64,000 nt of DNA from Impatiens glandulifera. Its lineage: Eukaryota > Streptophyta > Magnoliopsida > Ericales > Balsaminaceae. The notes below the pieces were generated by a model, which saw nothing but the letters and a program-made list of their open reading frames with translations, had not been told where the DNA came from and did no database searches. Numbering within the stretch: position 1 is the first letter of the stretch; each line of letters begins with the position of its first letter. Made by a program: the position numbers and the translations under genes. The stretch lies in assembly GCF_907164915.1 (NCBI RefSeq), contig NC_061866.1:46245370-46309369 (forward strand), given 5' to 3'. Positions 9,742-21,117 of this stretch are shown here, piece after piece.

Positions 9742-11187
9742 CGGAAATTTGTTGAATTGGCCCTACTAATAGCCTTAATTTCAAAAAAAGGCCCGCGCCC
9801 GATAATGTTTGCAAAACGGACATTTTTGTCTTGCGAAAAAGTCTGTAATACCATTTGCGCGCCTGTTTTACCGCTCAATTACGAGAAATGTCATTCATGC
9901 ATTTTTATCTAAAAAGCGTGAGTTGATTAATGTGTTTTAGATGAAAATGCGTGAATGATATATTTCTCGCATTTGATACATTTCTCGCATTTGATGTATT
10001 TCTCGAATTTAGTATATTTCTCGCAAATGCATATTAGAAATCTCGATCCCACCACCGTTAGCATCTCCTCCGGCATCCTGAAAATGAAAGATCCGGCTTC
10101 TGTTCCACACAAGCTGAAGATCGCCCGTGTTAACATGAAATTGCCTATCACCATATCTGACAGAGAGATGATTTCCTGTTTCATAAGTGTTTTATAACTC
10201 TCTCCTTCATATTTCAAGTAATGTGTTAAATAAGTTTCGTCCAAATCATTCAAATTCGTATTTATAACATTTCGATCGTAGATCAGGGTCAGATTCGCCA
10301 GTAACGTCGTCGTGTCTCCGCTGGATCTACAAAACCAAGCCCATGATTTCATGAACAATGTCGTGGTTTTGTCGTCGATCACGGCGTGATTTGAGGTGTA
10401 ATCTATGCAGAAACCGTTGTTCGGAAACAGGGTGATCTGTAGGGACATCACGGCAGCCCGTTCGAGAGATACAAACAAGGTGGGAGGAAGGAGAAAAGGT
10501 TGTCTACTTGGCAGAGGTTCTCTTTGCTTGAGATGCGTTGGAAATCGACGGCGGTGGTGGCTTCGACAATGGTGACGGAGATTGCATCGCCAGGGAAAAA
10601 GTGAAGAGTTGGGATTTTTTCATCTTTGACCCAAGTGACGTTTCCGGCGAGGTGCGGATATGGGTTTAGGGCGGCGGAAAGAGATTGTTTGAGTGGAAGG
10701 ACAATTTGAGAGAAGCAGTGGAGTGAATATGGGTATTGGAAGAAGAAAAGGCGACAGCTTGGAGGATTTTTGAGCCATAAGAGATAAAAACGTAAGAGGA
10801 AGAGAATCTTTATGAATTGAATTTGGATCTCGTGGTGGTATCTTACAAATCTCAAGCACCTTCAATGATTGGGTACGTTCATTCATTGACGCTTGAACAA
10901 ATAAATATAAAAAAAGGAGGCTTATTAAGACCAAAAATCTCAAATGCGAGAATATCACATGCGAGAAATATATTATTCACGCATTTTCATCTAAAACGCG
11001 TTAATCAACTCACGCTTTTTAGATAAAAATACGTGAATGACATTTCTCGTAATTGAGTAGTAAAACAGGCGCGCAAGAGGTATTACAGACTTTTCGCGGG
11101 GCAAAAATGCCCATTTTGTAAACATTATTAAGCGCGGGCCTTTTTTGAAATTAAGACTATTAATAAAGCCATTTCGTCAAATTTCCC
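9742..11187. mobile_element. Pack-MULE 1 carrying a BAHD acyltransferase fragment
   Basis: 1.45 kb non-autonomous Mutator-like element. The ends are long inverted repeats: left from CGGAAATTTGTTGAATTGG, right ending CGTCAAATTTCCC. They stay alignable for about 250 bp, through the CTTAATTTCAAAAAA, GTCTGTAATACC and TTTTACCGCTCAATTACGAG blocks. The flank TTTTCTTG occurs on both sides (9734-9741 and 11188-11195), an 8 bp duplication allowing for end ambiguity; MULEs make 8-10 bp. Subterminal hairpin modules (TTTAGATGAAAA) and TTTCTCGCATTTG repeats are shared with the second Pack-MULE (18,963-23,140) and with the solo ends at 37.7 and 59.5 kb. No transposase inside. Confidence 0.88.
10044..10855 (-). 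pseudogene. Captured BAHD acyltransferase fragment (malonyltransferase-like)
   Basis: N-terminal half of a BAHD acyl-CoA-dependent acyltransferase. In order on the minus strand: LPLKQSLSAALNPYPHLAG, the usual N-terminal motif, then after a reading-frame break near 10,460-10,480, LQITLFPNNGFCIDYTSNHAVID. The catalytic HxxxD motif is present as HAVID. The C-terminal half with the DFGWG motif is absent; the fragment runs out into the MULE terminus near 10,044. The subfamily resembles phenolic glucoside malonyltransferases, judged only on the N-terminal motif style. It sits wholly inside Pack-MULE 1, so it is a transduplicated gene fragment and not a host gene in place. Confidence 0.85.
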
Positions 11188-12252
11188 TTTTCTTGTGCTT
11201 TTTGTTTTGTGTGTTAAATGTTTTTTGTTTTTTTTATTTGCTTCAACTACTAATTTGATTAAAATAAAATTATTAAAAGAATATATATATTTTTTAATTT
11301 CTCACCACTCATCTAGAGTCTAGACCGTGCTATTTGTTCCCACTCCATCATACTTTCCCAAGTCGAAGATTAGTACTCCATAATTCCTATTGTCGTCAAA
11401 CCAATAAATACTTCCTCGAGCCTCAACGCATTGTTATTGTCTATGTACATAAAGAATTCCAATAGAGAAGATGAAGCATAAGTCTTAAGTATAAGTAATG
11501 TTAAAGTCCGGTCTGATGTAAATGCACGAAATAAATAAGGTCATAATTATAAATTGAGACTTCTTATTGAATGTCAATTACAATTTCGGACCTCATATTT
11601 AAAACCTCATATATTGGGGCTTCGTATTATTAATTTGTACAAAATAAGGCCTCTACGAACATGGACGTCCGTCAAAAAATTAATTGTGACATTTATATTT
11701 AAAAATAAACAAATACACGTGATTATTTTTTTTTTAATAAATATTAAATGTCATTCATTAAAACAAAAAACACTAAATTCACTTTTCATTTAAGTATAGC
11801 CGTCTGACTCTTCATTCTTCCCTTCTTTCTCTACCTTCTTAAATATGCACGCAACGTCGGACTATTCTTCTTTCTTCCAGCATCCGCAAAAGTAAACTCT
11901 GGTCTCTTTATGTACTTCCTTTTTTCTATCTTATAATCGTGAAGAACATTGACGAATTCATGTTTAAACCCTAAATTGTGTACTAACATCTAGTATAATT
12001 CCTTATTGTTTAACTTCATAACTTTCTGAATACATATGAGTTTAATGACTTCATCTTAGATGATGTAAACATTATTAGCATCCTCCTTCTAATTTAAGCA
12101 CACCATATTATATATAAAAAAAAAATGAGAGATCCATGAAGCACACCATATTTATTAAATATTAGCTAAACTGTCTAAAAGTTTAGATGAACCTAATTCT
12201 GTTTTGATAAGTTCTCTTCCAATTCTATGATTCAATTGTCTGTTATTTTTCA
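11188..12252. other. AT-rich spacer, no gene recognised
   Basis: About 1 kb without a supported coding region. Low-complexity T-runs and short AT repeats; a few short ORFs lack similarity or codon bias. Confidence 0.5.
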
Positions 12253-12647
12253 GATTTACAATGTCTTCTTTCCAAGGTTTTTTTCAAAGTTGTATATCGA
12301 ATGTTTATTGTTATTGTGGCCTACAATGTCCGATTTGGACAACTACGAGAGAAACTTCAAACCTTGGAAAAAGATTTGTAAGATGTCCAGATCACAAGGT
12401 AATTTTTTATTATTTCAGTTATTCCTTTTTCATTTCAATCATTGCTACATTTTTGTCATTTATTTATAAAATGGATGTTCCCGCTTACTTGATTTTGTGG
12501 AACTTCAATTAAGTGGAAAGACTCTTAAATTTTTCAAGGATTTAAAAGATTTATAAAAGATAAATAAAATCTTCTTGCTTCTTTTAATGAAAAGTCTATC
12601 AAGATTCAACAATTGAAAAAAGAGATTGAAATAATGAGATCCAAATA
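12253..12647 (+). pseudogene. GRF-type zinc-finger protein, relic or very small gene
   Basis: An exon from an acceptor (TTTTTCAG, ending 12252) to a donor (CACAAG|GTAATT, 12398/12399) encodes a GRF zinc finger: VYCYCGLQCPIW, then TTTRETSNLGKRFVRCPDH, with the C-x-C, Cys and GKRF...C spacing of the family. Downstream, 12,594-12,647 reads SIKIQQLKKEIEIMRSK then stop, the lysine/glutamate coiled-coil tail that commonly follows the GRF finger in plant proteins. The segment between holds stops and looks decayed. Plant GRF-finger proteins are often multicopy and transposon-associated. Whether this one is expressed is unknown. Confidence 0.6.
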
Positions 12648-12969
12648 AAGAAAAGAGAATAATTGGATCTCTCATTTCTCTTAAATAGTATTTTTAGCAA
12701 ATATAATTTAATTTAAAAATACTTATATATTTTTTTATGTACTGCCTCACAAAATTAAAGTCCATGTTAGTTTAAATTTGCAGATAAAATACCATAATAT
12801 AAAATAATGATACTTTGTGTTGTCAAAATTTACTAGCAAATCAAACCAATTTTTTTTAAGACATGATAAGATAGAGTTCATTCGTGAGTCAAAAACAAAA
12901 TATGGTAACTGTCTCAAATGTGAAGATTTATTGTTCTACATTACAATTTTCTTAATCATTCAAATTTTA

Positions 12970-13190
12970 TTAAGAGAAATGATTAGGTGAGGGAATTTGG
13001 TGAGAGAATTTGGTGAGGGAATGACGTGGCATAATCTTATTCGCTGAAAAAATCAAATAATTTCTCTCTTTTCTCTCTTTCCTCCCACTTTTACCTTTTC
13101 TAACCAATGAAGGTGATGCCACGTCATTCCCTCACCAAATTCCCTCACCAAATTCCCTCACTCTATCACTCCTCTTTTATTAATTATAAA
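12970..13190. mobile_element. Foldback MITE (GTGAGGGAATTTGG family)
   Basis: About 220 bp. The left arm has GTGAGGGAATTTGGTGAG...GGGAATGACGTGGCA and the right arm TGCCACGTCATTCCCTCACC...CCAAATTCCCTCAC, a clear inverted repeat. The similarity continues outward through AGAGAAATGATTAG / CTCTATCACTCCTCTT. Target duplication is short or unclear (TTA-like). A diverged relative (GAAAAAATCAAATAATTT core) occurs in each arm of the giant inverted repeat near 35.75-35.93 and 61.36-61.54 kb. Confidence 0.75.
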
Positions 13191-14000
13191 TAGTTTAATT
13201 TTAGTATAGTTTGTTTATTTGATGAATCATAACTTTTTATAAGTCTGTGTTCCGTTGTTTGGAAAATGAAGTTCGATAGAAAAATCGACGAATCCGGTTA
13301 GATATTTTGAAAGATTTTTGTATTCATTACTTTTTAATATATTTGATTGATTTTCCTTACAATTGTTAGGTTTTTGTTGGTGTGCTCACACGACTATCTA
13401 TTTCATAATATTATTGGATTAATTATTTAATAATATATATATATATATATATATATATTTATTTATTTATTGTATATAGTATATATATACATATTATATA
13501 TAACATTTGTAAGTTAAGTAAAGAAAAAGTGTTATGAGAATTTAAAAAAAATTAATTCATAAATTATGTTATATTGTATGTTCTTACTCAATAAAATTAT
13601 ATATAACAATCAAAAACAGAAGAAAAGCCCATTTAATTTTGTTTTATCTTTTCAACCCATTTAATTTCCACAGCTCATTCCCTAATTAAAAAACCTAAGT
13701 CTTAGATGATTATTTTACAATTTTATTTTAAATAAATAAAAAGTTTATGATTTTAAATTTACAGATTATAAAATTTTATAATTTTAATAATTACTTAAAT
13801 ATGACAATTGAGTGTGGGTGGACAAAATAAAGAAGTTAATGATAGTTAGATTTTTATATAAATGAATTTGTATGACAATCCATTACACAAATTACATATA
13901 TATGATGATTTTATTGACCATAACTAAAAACTTTATTAATGAAATAATCACACTATAAATCTAAACATCTAACAAAAAAAAATAAAACAAAAAGAAAATG
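13191..14000. other. AT-rich spacer with short (TA)n
   Basis: No gene recognised. Contains a (TA)n tract near 13,431-13,458 and runs of A/T. Confidence 0.5.
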
Positions 14001-15077
14001 AGAGTAGTTCAAAACAAATAAATGTGTACATTATTATTTTTTTTTCAAAATAAAATTTTCTATTACATCATTTATTTTGAGTTTATAGAAAGATATAGTA
14101 TACTTTTATAAACTTAAAATTATATGATTAATAATATAATTTTATTTTATAATTTATTTAAATTTTATAAATATATATATATTTTAAATATTTATAAACA
14201 ATTTAATAAAAAATAATTTATAAAACATAAATAATTTTATATTTTTTTTATAAAAAATAATTTATAAAACATAAATAATTTTATATAAATAAATTGTTTT
14301 TTTATAAAAAATAATAATTATATATAATTAGATTATTAAAAAAATTATAAAAAAATTATTTTTTATGGTTATTTTAACTCTATAAAATAAATAGTTTAAA
14401 ATTAATTTATTTTTTAATTATCTAAAATTAATATTTATAAATAAATAATTTTTTTTTTTAAAAGTCTCTTCTTTTATATTAGAAATATATGAGAGTGAAA
14501 TTATGAAAAATTATGAAAAATTATTTAAACAATGATAAAAAAAAAAAAAAAGAAATCTATAAATTTCATTAATTATTACAAAAAAAATTAATCTAATTTT
14601 ATTTTATAATTTATTTAAAATTTATAAATATAATAAATTAAATATTTATAAATAATTTAATTTTACTAATTATAAAAAATAATCAATTTATTAAATAAAT
14701 TATAAAAAAGAAAAAAAAACATTATTATTATTATTATTATTACTCTATCTAAAAATAACTTTATCAATGTTTTAAAATTTTATAACAAAAGTTATAAAAC
14801 AAATATTTATAAATAGTTGAAAATAAAATAATATTAATATTAATTAATATTAAATATATAACAATTTTAAATTTTATTTATTTTTTAATTATGTAAAATT
14901 AAATATATATATATATATATTAAATATTTATAAACAATTTAATAAAAAAATAATTATAAAAAATGATAATAAAAAATAATTAATTTATTAAATAAATTAT
15001 AAAAATGAAAATAATATGTTATTTTATTACTTTATTTATATTAACTTTATCATGTTTCAAATCTTATATAGAAATTA

Positions 15078-15114
<37 letters not shown>

Positions 15115-16720
15115 TTGAAAATAAAATAATATTAATATTAATTATATAAAAAATTTTAATTTTAATTATTTTTTAATTAGGTAAAATTAAATATATTATT
15201 TTATTAAATATTTATTAAAATAAATCAATAAAAAAATAATAATAATAAATAATTAGCTTATTAATAAATTATAAAAATAAAAAGTATTATTATTATACAT
15301 TTATTATGTTTTAAATTTTGTATCAAAATTTATATATATATATATATATATTTATAATTGAAAATAAAATAATATTAATATTAACTGTATACAATTTTTA
15401 TATTTTATTTATTTTTTAATTATGTAAAATTAATTTTGTTAATAAATATAAAAAAAAATTAATTTTAAAGAAGATAGTTAGTTATTTATTTATTTTTTAT
15501 AATTGTGTTTTTTTTATGAAAATACTATTTTTTAATTAAATCTCATGTATTTTGAATGCATATTTTTAATTAGTTTATTAACCTTTTATCATAATAATAA
15601 AATGATTGTTGTTCTTACAAACAAATCGATAAATGTAGATTTTAATTAGGAGTTTTTTAAGGCAATTTCTTTGTTGCTGTTAATTTTGCATTGATTGGAA
15701 GATGAGGAATAATTATAAAATAATTATAAAAATCAAAAAAATATATTATTTTATTATTTTATCTATACTCACTTTATCATTTTTCAAATCTTGTTTAATT
15801 AAATATTAAAATTAATATTTTTTTAAATATATTAAACATTTATTTTTAAAAGTTTATAAACTTTTTAAAACATTTTTATATTAAAGTTTTATAATAAAAT
15901 TTTTAAAAATAAAATAATTGAAACTAAAATATTAATTAAAATTTTTACTAAATAAATAAGTAAAAAAACAAATATTTTAATTTTTTTACTAATTATAATA
16001 ATTTATTTCTAATAAAAAAATAATTAAAAACAAATATTATAAAAAATATTAAAGTAAAAAGAAAATGATCTAATATTATTAATACATAGTTTATATTTTC
16101 TATATTATTATATTATTAGTATTTCAAAGTTAATATTTAAATTTTATATATTATTTAAATTCTTAAAAATTTAATTTTTGTACATAATATATTTATTTAA
16201 TATTTAGTAAATTTTCATATTTATTTTAATTAAATAAATTAATTAATTTGTTTTCTTATAATAATAAATTTATTAATATTTATTATATTAATATATATAT
16301 TTTAATTATAATAAATATAAATATTTTATCTAATATATTATCTAAAAAATAACTAAATTTATTTTAGATGTTGAAATAATAAATAATTATTTTAAAAAAT
16401 TATTTAATATTAATATTTATTTTATTTATTTTTATAAAAATTATTATAAATATTTATAAGTTTGTATATATATTGTATGAATATAGTTTAAAATATTTTT
16501 TATAAAATAAATAATTGATTTTTATAAGAAAATTAAAATAATTGTGTAATTAATATTTTTACAAATTTTATAATATAATATTATTTTTTTCATGTCTATC
16601 CTAAATAAAATTTAAATCCACCCCATTATAATTTTTTATTACTTACATAAATATTTACCCATATTTTTAATTATTATTATTATTTTTTTTATGTGAAATC
16701 ATTTTTTTTTGTTAAGTTAG
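14000..16720. repeat. Extremely AT-rich region with diverged 240-300 bp tandem units
   Basis: Almost only A and T for 2.7 kb. A recurring order is visible: TTGAAAATAAAATAATATT, then TTTTTTAATTA(T/G)GTAAAATTAA, then TTTATAAACAATTTAATAAA-like, then (TA)n. Unit starts are at about 14,818, 15,115 and 15,358, so spacing is about 297 and 243 bp. More degraded units lie on both sides. (TA)n tracts occur near 15,079-15,109 and 15,329-15,351. No coding potential. Confidence 0.7.
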
Positions 16721-17250
16721 TTATTTAGGTAAGACTTATCAAAATACTTAACAATTCTCTAATTTCTTTTAACTATATCTCTTTAGATTTACATATAGTT
16801 ATACACCATTTATTAAAAATGATAGGAATACTTTAAGCACAACGAAAAAATAAATGATAAGAATTGTTTAACGGTTTAACATTACTTAATATGTTATCGA
16901 GCTCGTACGTCTTAAAAAACAACGATTAACTCCCTCGACCGACTATTCAGAACAAATTCAAAAAAAATCACAATAATAACATTATGAATGATACGTAATA
17001 GACGACTACGATCATTGAAAGTTTAATGAACCAATCTAAAAATTATTAATTTAAATCATAACTAGATAGAGTGTACTAATGTTCTAAAAGTGATAAATTC
17101 AAGATTTACATGGATCATTTAAAAAAAAAATGAAATTGATCTAATTTGATTCAATTTATTTGTTAAACAAGTAATTAGGTTTAATAATTAAGATCTAAAT
17201 GATTAACTATCATTTATGTGTTAAAATTAATATTATTATATTGGTTTATT
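16721..17250. other. AT-rich spacer, nothing recognised
   Basis: No ORF of note, no repeat family recognised. Confidence 0.45.
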
Positions 17251-17545
17251 AGCGCTATTATTACAATAAAATGAAAACAAAATTTAGTTTTAGAAACTCA
17301 AAAAAGGTATTATAGTTGAATGTTCCATTCAAAATTATTTTTTTTAAAACTTATTTTTTGAAACGGTTAAATCCATTTCATTAAAAATCTCAAAAGTGGG
17401 AATGGATTTTTAATGGAATGGATTTAACCGTTTCAAAAAATAAGTTTTAAAAAAAATAATTTTGAATAGAACATTCAACTATAATACCGTTTATTTGAGT
17501 TTCTAAAACTAAATTTTGTTTTCATTTTATTGTAATAATAGCGCT
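17251..17545. mobile_element. Near-perfect foldback element (AGCGCTATTATTACAATAAA ends)
   Basis: 295 bp with both ends at AGCGCT. The left arm AGCGCTATTATTACAATAAA...AAACGGTTAAATCCATT is mirrored by AATGGATTTAACCGTTT...TTATTGTAATAATAGCGCT. Arms are about 135-140 bp around a short loop near 17,385-17,405, with only a few mismatches. Flanks give at most a 3 bp ATT/AAT-type duplication. RNA from it would form a long hairpin. Confidence 0.85.
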
Positions 17546-18962
17546 AATTCATCATCTTCTTCAATTCAAATCTCTAGACCATCTTTCTAACTTAATGTAG
17601 TTAGATCCAATATATGTATGTTCATTTTCTGAATTTCATCAATATTTGATTCCTTCTTGAATTTTAAAAAATAGATATCATGTATATTTGCTGAAATTTT
17701 CTCTAGTCCTTTTTCTCTCATTGCTTCATAAGTGCATCTTTAGTGACTAGGAAGAAAACTATATTCTTACTTATATAGTTTTTCACCACTATATTTTCCT
17801 ATTTCTTAACACAATTTTCTTCTACTACAACAGTTATTTAAATTCAAAATGATAATTTAGTACCTCTACTTTTGTTTGTACATTGTCTAAGTATATTTTT
17901 CCTTTGTATAAATGATTTTCAGCATTTTTCCAATGTTGTTCTTCTAGACTTTATTGATTTTCCATGTAGAATTATTTCTAATAGTATAAGTCTTCGATTT
18001 AAGAGTCTTCATTAGCTCGCTCATTGTTGCAACATACAATTTTACTATCACTTCATATTCATTATTCTTGAGTAAATTCCAGTTGTGGAGATAGTGAATG
18101 TTAAGTTGGACGGTTGTGTTTTTTATTTTCTCATTGCTAAGTACAATCTCTCATTTCTTAGTATGTATCAAATATTTGGTGATTTTGTTTTTTAGTCCAA
18201 ATAAATTGACCATTTCATTATACCCTATCTTTCAAACTCCTTCTTTCTTCATCTTGATCCCTACATTAATTTTAAAAAAAACTTTTGAGTATAAATTGAG
18301 TCTTTGCTATGCACTTTTTCATCAATTATTTTTTCAACTATTTTGTTAATTTCTTTCTCAGCAGTGTTTTTGATTCATTTAAGAACAAAGTCCTACACTT
18401 TTTTGCCTTGTTGTTTTTTCTTTTACCCATGTTTTAATAAGACTTCAGAACAAGGGATTAAAGTCAGAGAAACAATCTTAAACGATGACCTTGTTCAAAC
18501 CCTAGCCAGTGTTTTTGATTTCGTAACTTATAATCCTATACGATTTTCCCGATGTGTCGAACGTGTTAGACGTATCGGTCGTGTCGTTCGTTCCAAACGT
18601 GTCAGACGTGCCAATGATCATAACTTCGACCACGTTTCTCGAATTCCGACTACCAAATCAACTGAATCACGCGACCGTGCTAACCATGTCAATTCTGCCG
18701 AACGTGCCAGACGTGCCGACAATCTTGATTTTGACTCGATTCTTATCGTATCTACTAGCATTAAAATATTATATTGTAATATACTACCATTGGTTTTACT
18801 TTTTAAATTAAAATATTCACATGATTAATAACGTGAAATATACTTTTTGTTTAAAAGTTTAATTCTCATTTAAAATTAAAAAAAAAATTATAAATTGGAT
18901 TCTAACTTATTATATATTTACTTTCATATTAGAATTCAGTCAAGTAACTTATTGGATATTTT
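17546..18962. other. Spacer with no recognised gene
   Basis: AT-rich. Short ORFs here have hydrophobic low-complexity translations and no family similarity. One GC-richer island with ACGTG-type repeats (18,548-18,722) is listed separately. Confidence 0.45.
18548..18722. repeat. Short cluster of ACGTGTC/ACGTGCC-type repeats
   Basis: Repeated CGTGT(C/T)AGACGT, ACGTGCCA and CGTGTCG blocks (GAACGTGTTAGACG, AAACGTGTCAGACGTGCC, GAACGTGCCAGACGTGCC) within 175 bp. The unit resembles AACGTGTCAAAAACGTG units of the 46-51 kb array. A few diverged copies only. Confidence 0.5.
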
Positions 18963-19298
18963 GGGAAATTTGATGAAATGGCCCTCATAGGAGGTCTAAT
19001 TTCAAAAAAGGCCAACGGTTGATAAAGTTGGCAAAAAAGACCTTTTTGCCATGTGAAAAGTCTGTAATATCCCTCGCACGTCTGTTTTACCGCTCAATTA
19101 CGAGAAATGTATTTCTCGCATTTAGTATTTCTCGCATTTGATATATTTCTCGCATTTGGTATATCTGAGTATATGTTGAGATTCAGACATTTGTAAAATA
19201 TATAAAAACGGTTAGGGTTTCATATCGATCTACAATAGACTACGAAAGAAGACGATTGAATAATCTACTACGATTCTACAAAGAGTAGAAAGAGAGAA

Positions 19299-19452
19299 AT
19301 GAAACTCATGGTGGGAATGGTGGTTTCAAACAAGATGCAAAATTCAGTAATTATGGTTGTCGACGGGCTCTTTCATCACAAACTCTACAATAGTTACATC
19401 AAGCGCAACTCCAAATTCATGGCTCACGACGAGAAGAATCAGTGTAACATAT
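19299..19452 (+). pseudogene. Captured fragment of mitochondrial-type ribosomal protein S17 (uS17)
   Basis: Encodes the uS17 N-terminus: MKLMVGMVVSNKMQNSVIMV followed by DGLFHHKLYNSYIKRNSKFM and AHDEKNQCNI, the OB-fold start with the usual VGxVVSxKMxKSV pattern. After CNI the reading continues into unrelated sequence and the rest of the protein is missing. Complete plant mitochondrial-type S17 is around 100 residues, so about half is present. It lies next to the left terminus of Pack-MULE 2, where its ATG could be driven by element sequences. Confidence 0.85.
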
Positions 19453-19497
19453 ATGTTCTTCAGTTAAGAACTATATATTTATTCTTTTCTTTTATAG

Positions 19498-19551
19498 TTT
19501 TCCAAACTTGAAAATGCCAAGGCGGCTGTAACTTTGAATGGGCAGTGTTGA
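19498..19551 (+). pseudogene. Captured RRM exon, RBM39/CAPER-like
   Basis: Directly after a good acceptor (TTTTATAG), reads FSKLENAKAAVTLNGQ and a stop. This is the RNP-flanking segment of an RNA-recognition motif of RBM39-like splicing factors. More RBM39-like exons come at 21.1-22.2 kb, with receptor-kinase exons between, so the kinase piece seems inserted into the splicing-factor piece. Confidence 0.6.
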
Positions 19552-19613
19552 TCCACTATGTTTAGGTTTAGGTTTAGGAAACTTTGGTAAATTTATTGTT
19601 TGACTTAAAACTG

Positions 19614-20995
19614 CAGAAATCTGAAAAATCTTTGTCTTAATGGAACACTTGCACCTGAGTTAGGAAAGCTAACTTACCTTAAATCCATGTGAGAATCCAA
19701 ATATGCAATCTATATCTGATTGGATTTCATGTTTGCTGTTGAATATCCTTTTTCATATTTATGTGCTTTAACTTCCTGAAGCAATTTACGTAATAACTCT
19801 TTGTGGGGAAGAGTTTCAGAAGAGATTGGAAAACTTAAAGAGTTTGAAGTGTTGGATCTAGGCTACAATAATTTCAGTGGATCTTTGCCAATTAATCTTG
19901 GCAACAATTTGTATTTCTTTCACGGGTCCCAGTTGCACTAGTAGTTCTAGTTCATGGTAAATCTCGTCGATATAGAACTACAGCAAAAACCCGATACTTT
20001 TTTTCTCTCTTTTTATATGATCTGACTCTGATGAGTTGGTTTTCTTGTAGGATCTCAAAACGGAAACTACTGCAGACAAATGCTGACCACCATAAGAGGA
20101 AGCCCAAATTATCACCATCACCTTCACCATCTTTGCATTCGGCTTCACCCTCACCGTCTCCAATCCAATCACATATGTCTTTGTCACCAAGCCCATCACC
20201 ATCACCATTATCGTCTTCTCCATCTAAATCATTTGTTCCATCACCTTCTCATGTATTAACACCAATTTCACGACTAGAAACTCATTTACCTCCACTAAGC
20301 CATCCTTCTTTGCCACCTTCCCCAAATATGATTCCCCACAATCACTCCAAACACATTTACCGTGCAATGATCTGGTTTGGAGTAGGAGGGTCTTTTTTCT
20401 TTGTGGCTTCCGCTCTTGGCATTTTCTTTTGTCGACGAAATAAGGTGGTAATGGTGGGACCTTGGGCTACTGGGTTGAGTGGTCAGCTAAGAAAAACATT
20501 TGTCATTAGTTAGTAATTCAAGATTTTATATCTTCTTGATACGTAAATTTAGCAATATTTTATCCCTTTCAATTACCGGACCTGCATTTCAGGTGTTCCA
20601 AAGCTGTAGAGATCGAAACTGGTAACTGCTTGCGAAGATTTCAGTAATATAATCGGTTCATTATCAGACGGAACAGTTTATAAAGGGACTCTTTCTAGTG
20701 GAGTAGAGATAGCAGTTATTTCTACAGCAATGAAGTCTGTTGAAGATTGGTCTAAATCATTAGAGGGTCAATTCAGAAAGAAGGTATGGAGAATAAGTTA
20801 AGGTCTTTCCTATTTTAGTGACTTTTTCATCATTGTGTTTACTTTTGATGTCGTCCAGATTGCGACACTTTCGCGGGTAAACCATAAGAACTTTGTGAAT
20901 CTGATCGGTTTTTGGGAAGAAGAGCAGCCTTTCACAAGAATGATGGTCTTTGAATATGCTCCAAATGGAACACTTTTTGAGCACCTGCACAGTAA
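19614..20995 (+). pseudogene. Captured LRR receptor-like kinase fragments (MRH1-like)
   Basis: Five exon-like pieces in gene order. LRR: NLKNLCLNGTLAPELGKLTY (about 19,615-19,689) and SEEIGKLKEFEVLDLGYNNF (about 19,792-19,945). Juxtamembrane: KRKLLQT, Ser/Pro-rich stretch, and membrane segment MIWFGVGGSFFFVASALGIF followed by CRR (20,031-20,513). Kinase N-lobe: ACEDFSNIIGSLSDGTVYKG (20,595-20,784) with an in-frame TAG just before it. Then IATLSRVNHKNFVNLIGF...VFEYAPNGTLFEHLH (20,859-20,991). The kinase C-lobe is missing. The layout matches MRH1/MIK-type LRR-RLKs with an atypical kinase. Stops and truncation make it non-functional as a kinase. Confidence 0.82.
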
Positions 20996-21117
20996 GTTTC
21001 ATCAGTTACTAATGGTCTTCGAATAGGCAATGAATTATCTAAATATATATTCTGTTGTTTTCTGAACTAACATATCAGTATTTAGTCCAGGTTTCATCAG
21101 TTACTGATCATGTTAGG

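Noticed and set aside
10448..10855. Functional BAHD acyltransferase
   Set aside because: Frame break near 10,470 and loss of the C-terminal half including DFGWG.
20031..20513. Functional LRR receptor kinase gene
   Set aside because: Only fragments with an in-frame stop, no kinase C-lobe, and enclosed by MULE ends.
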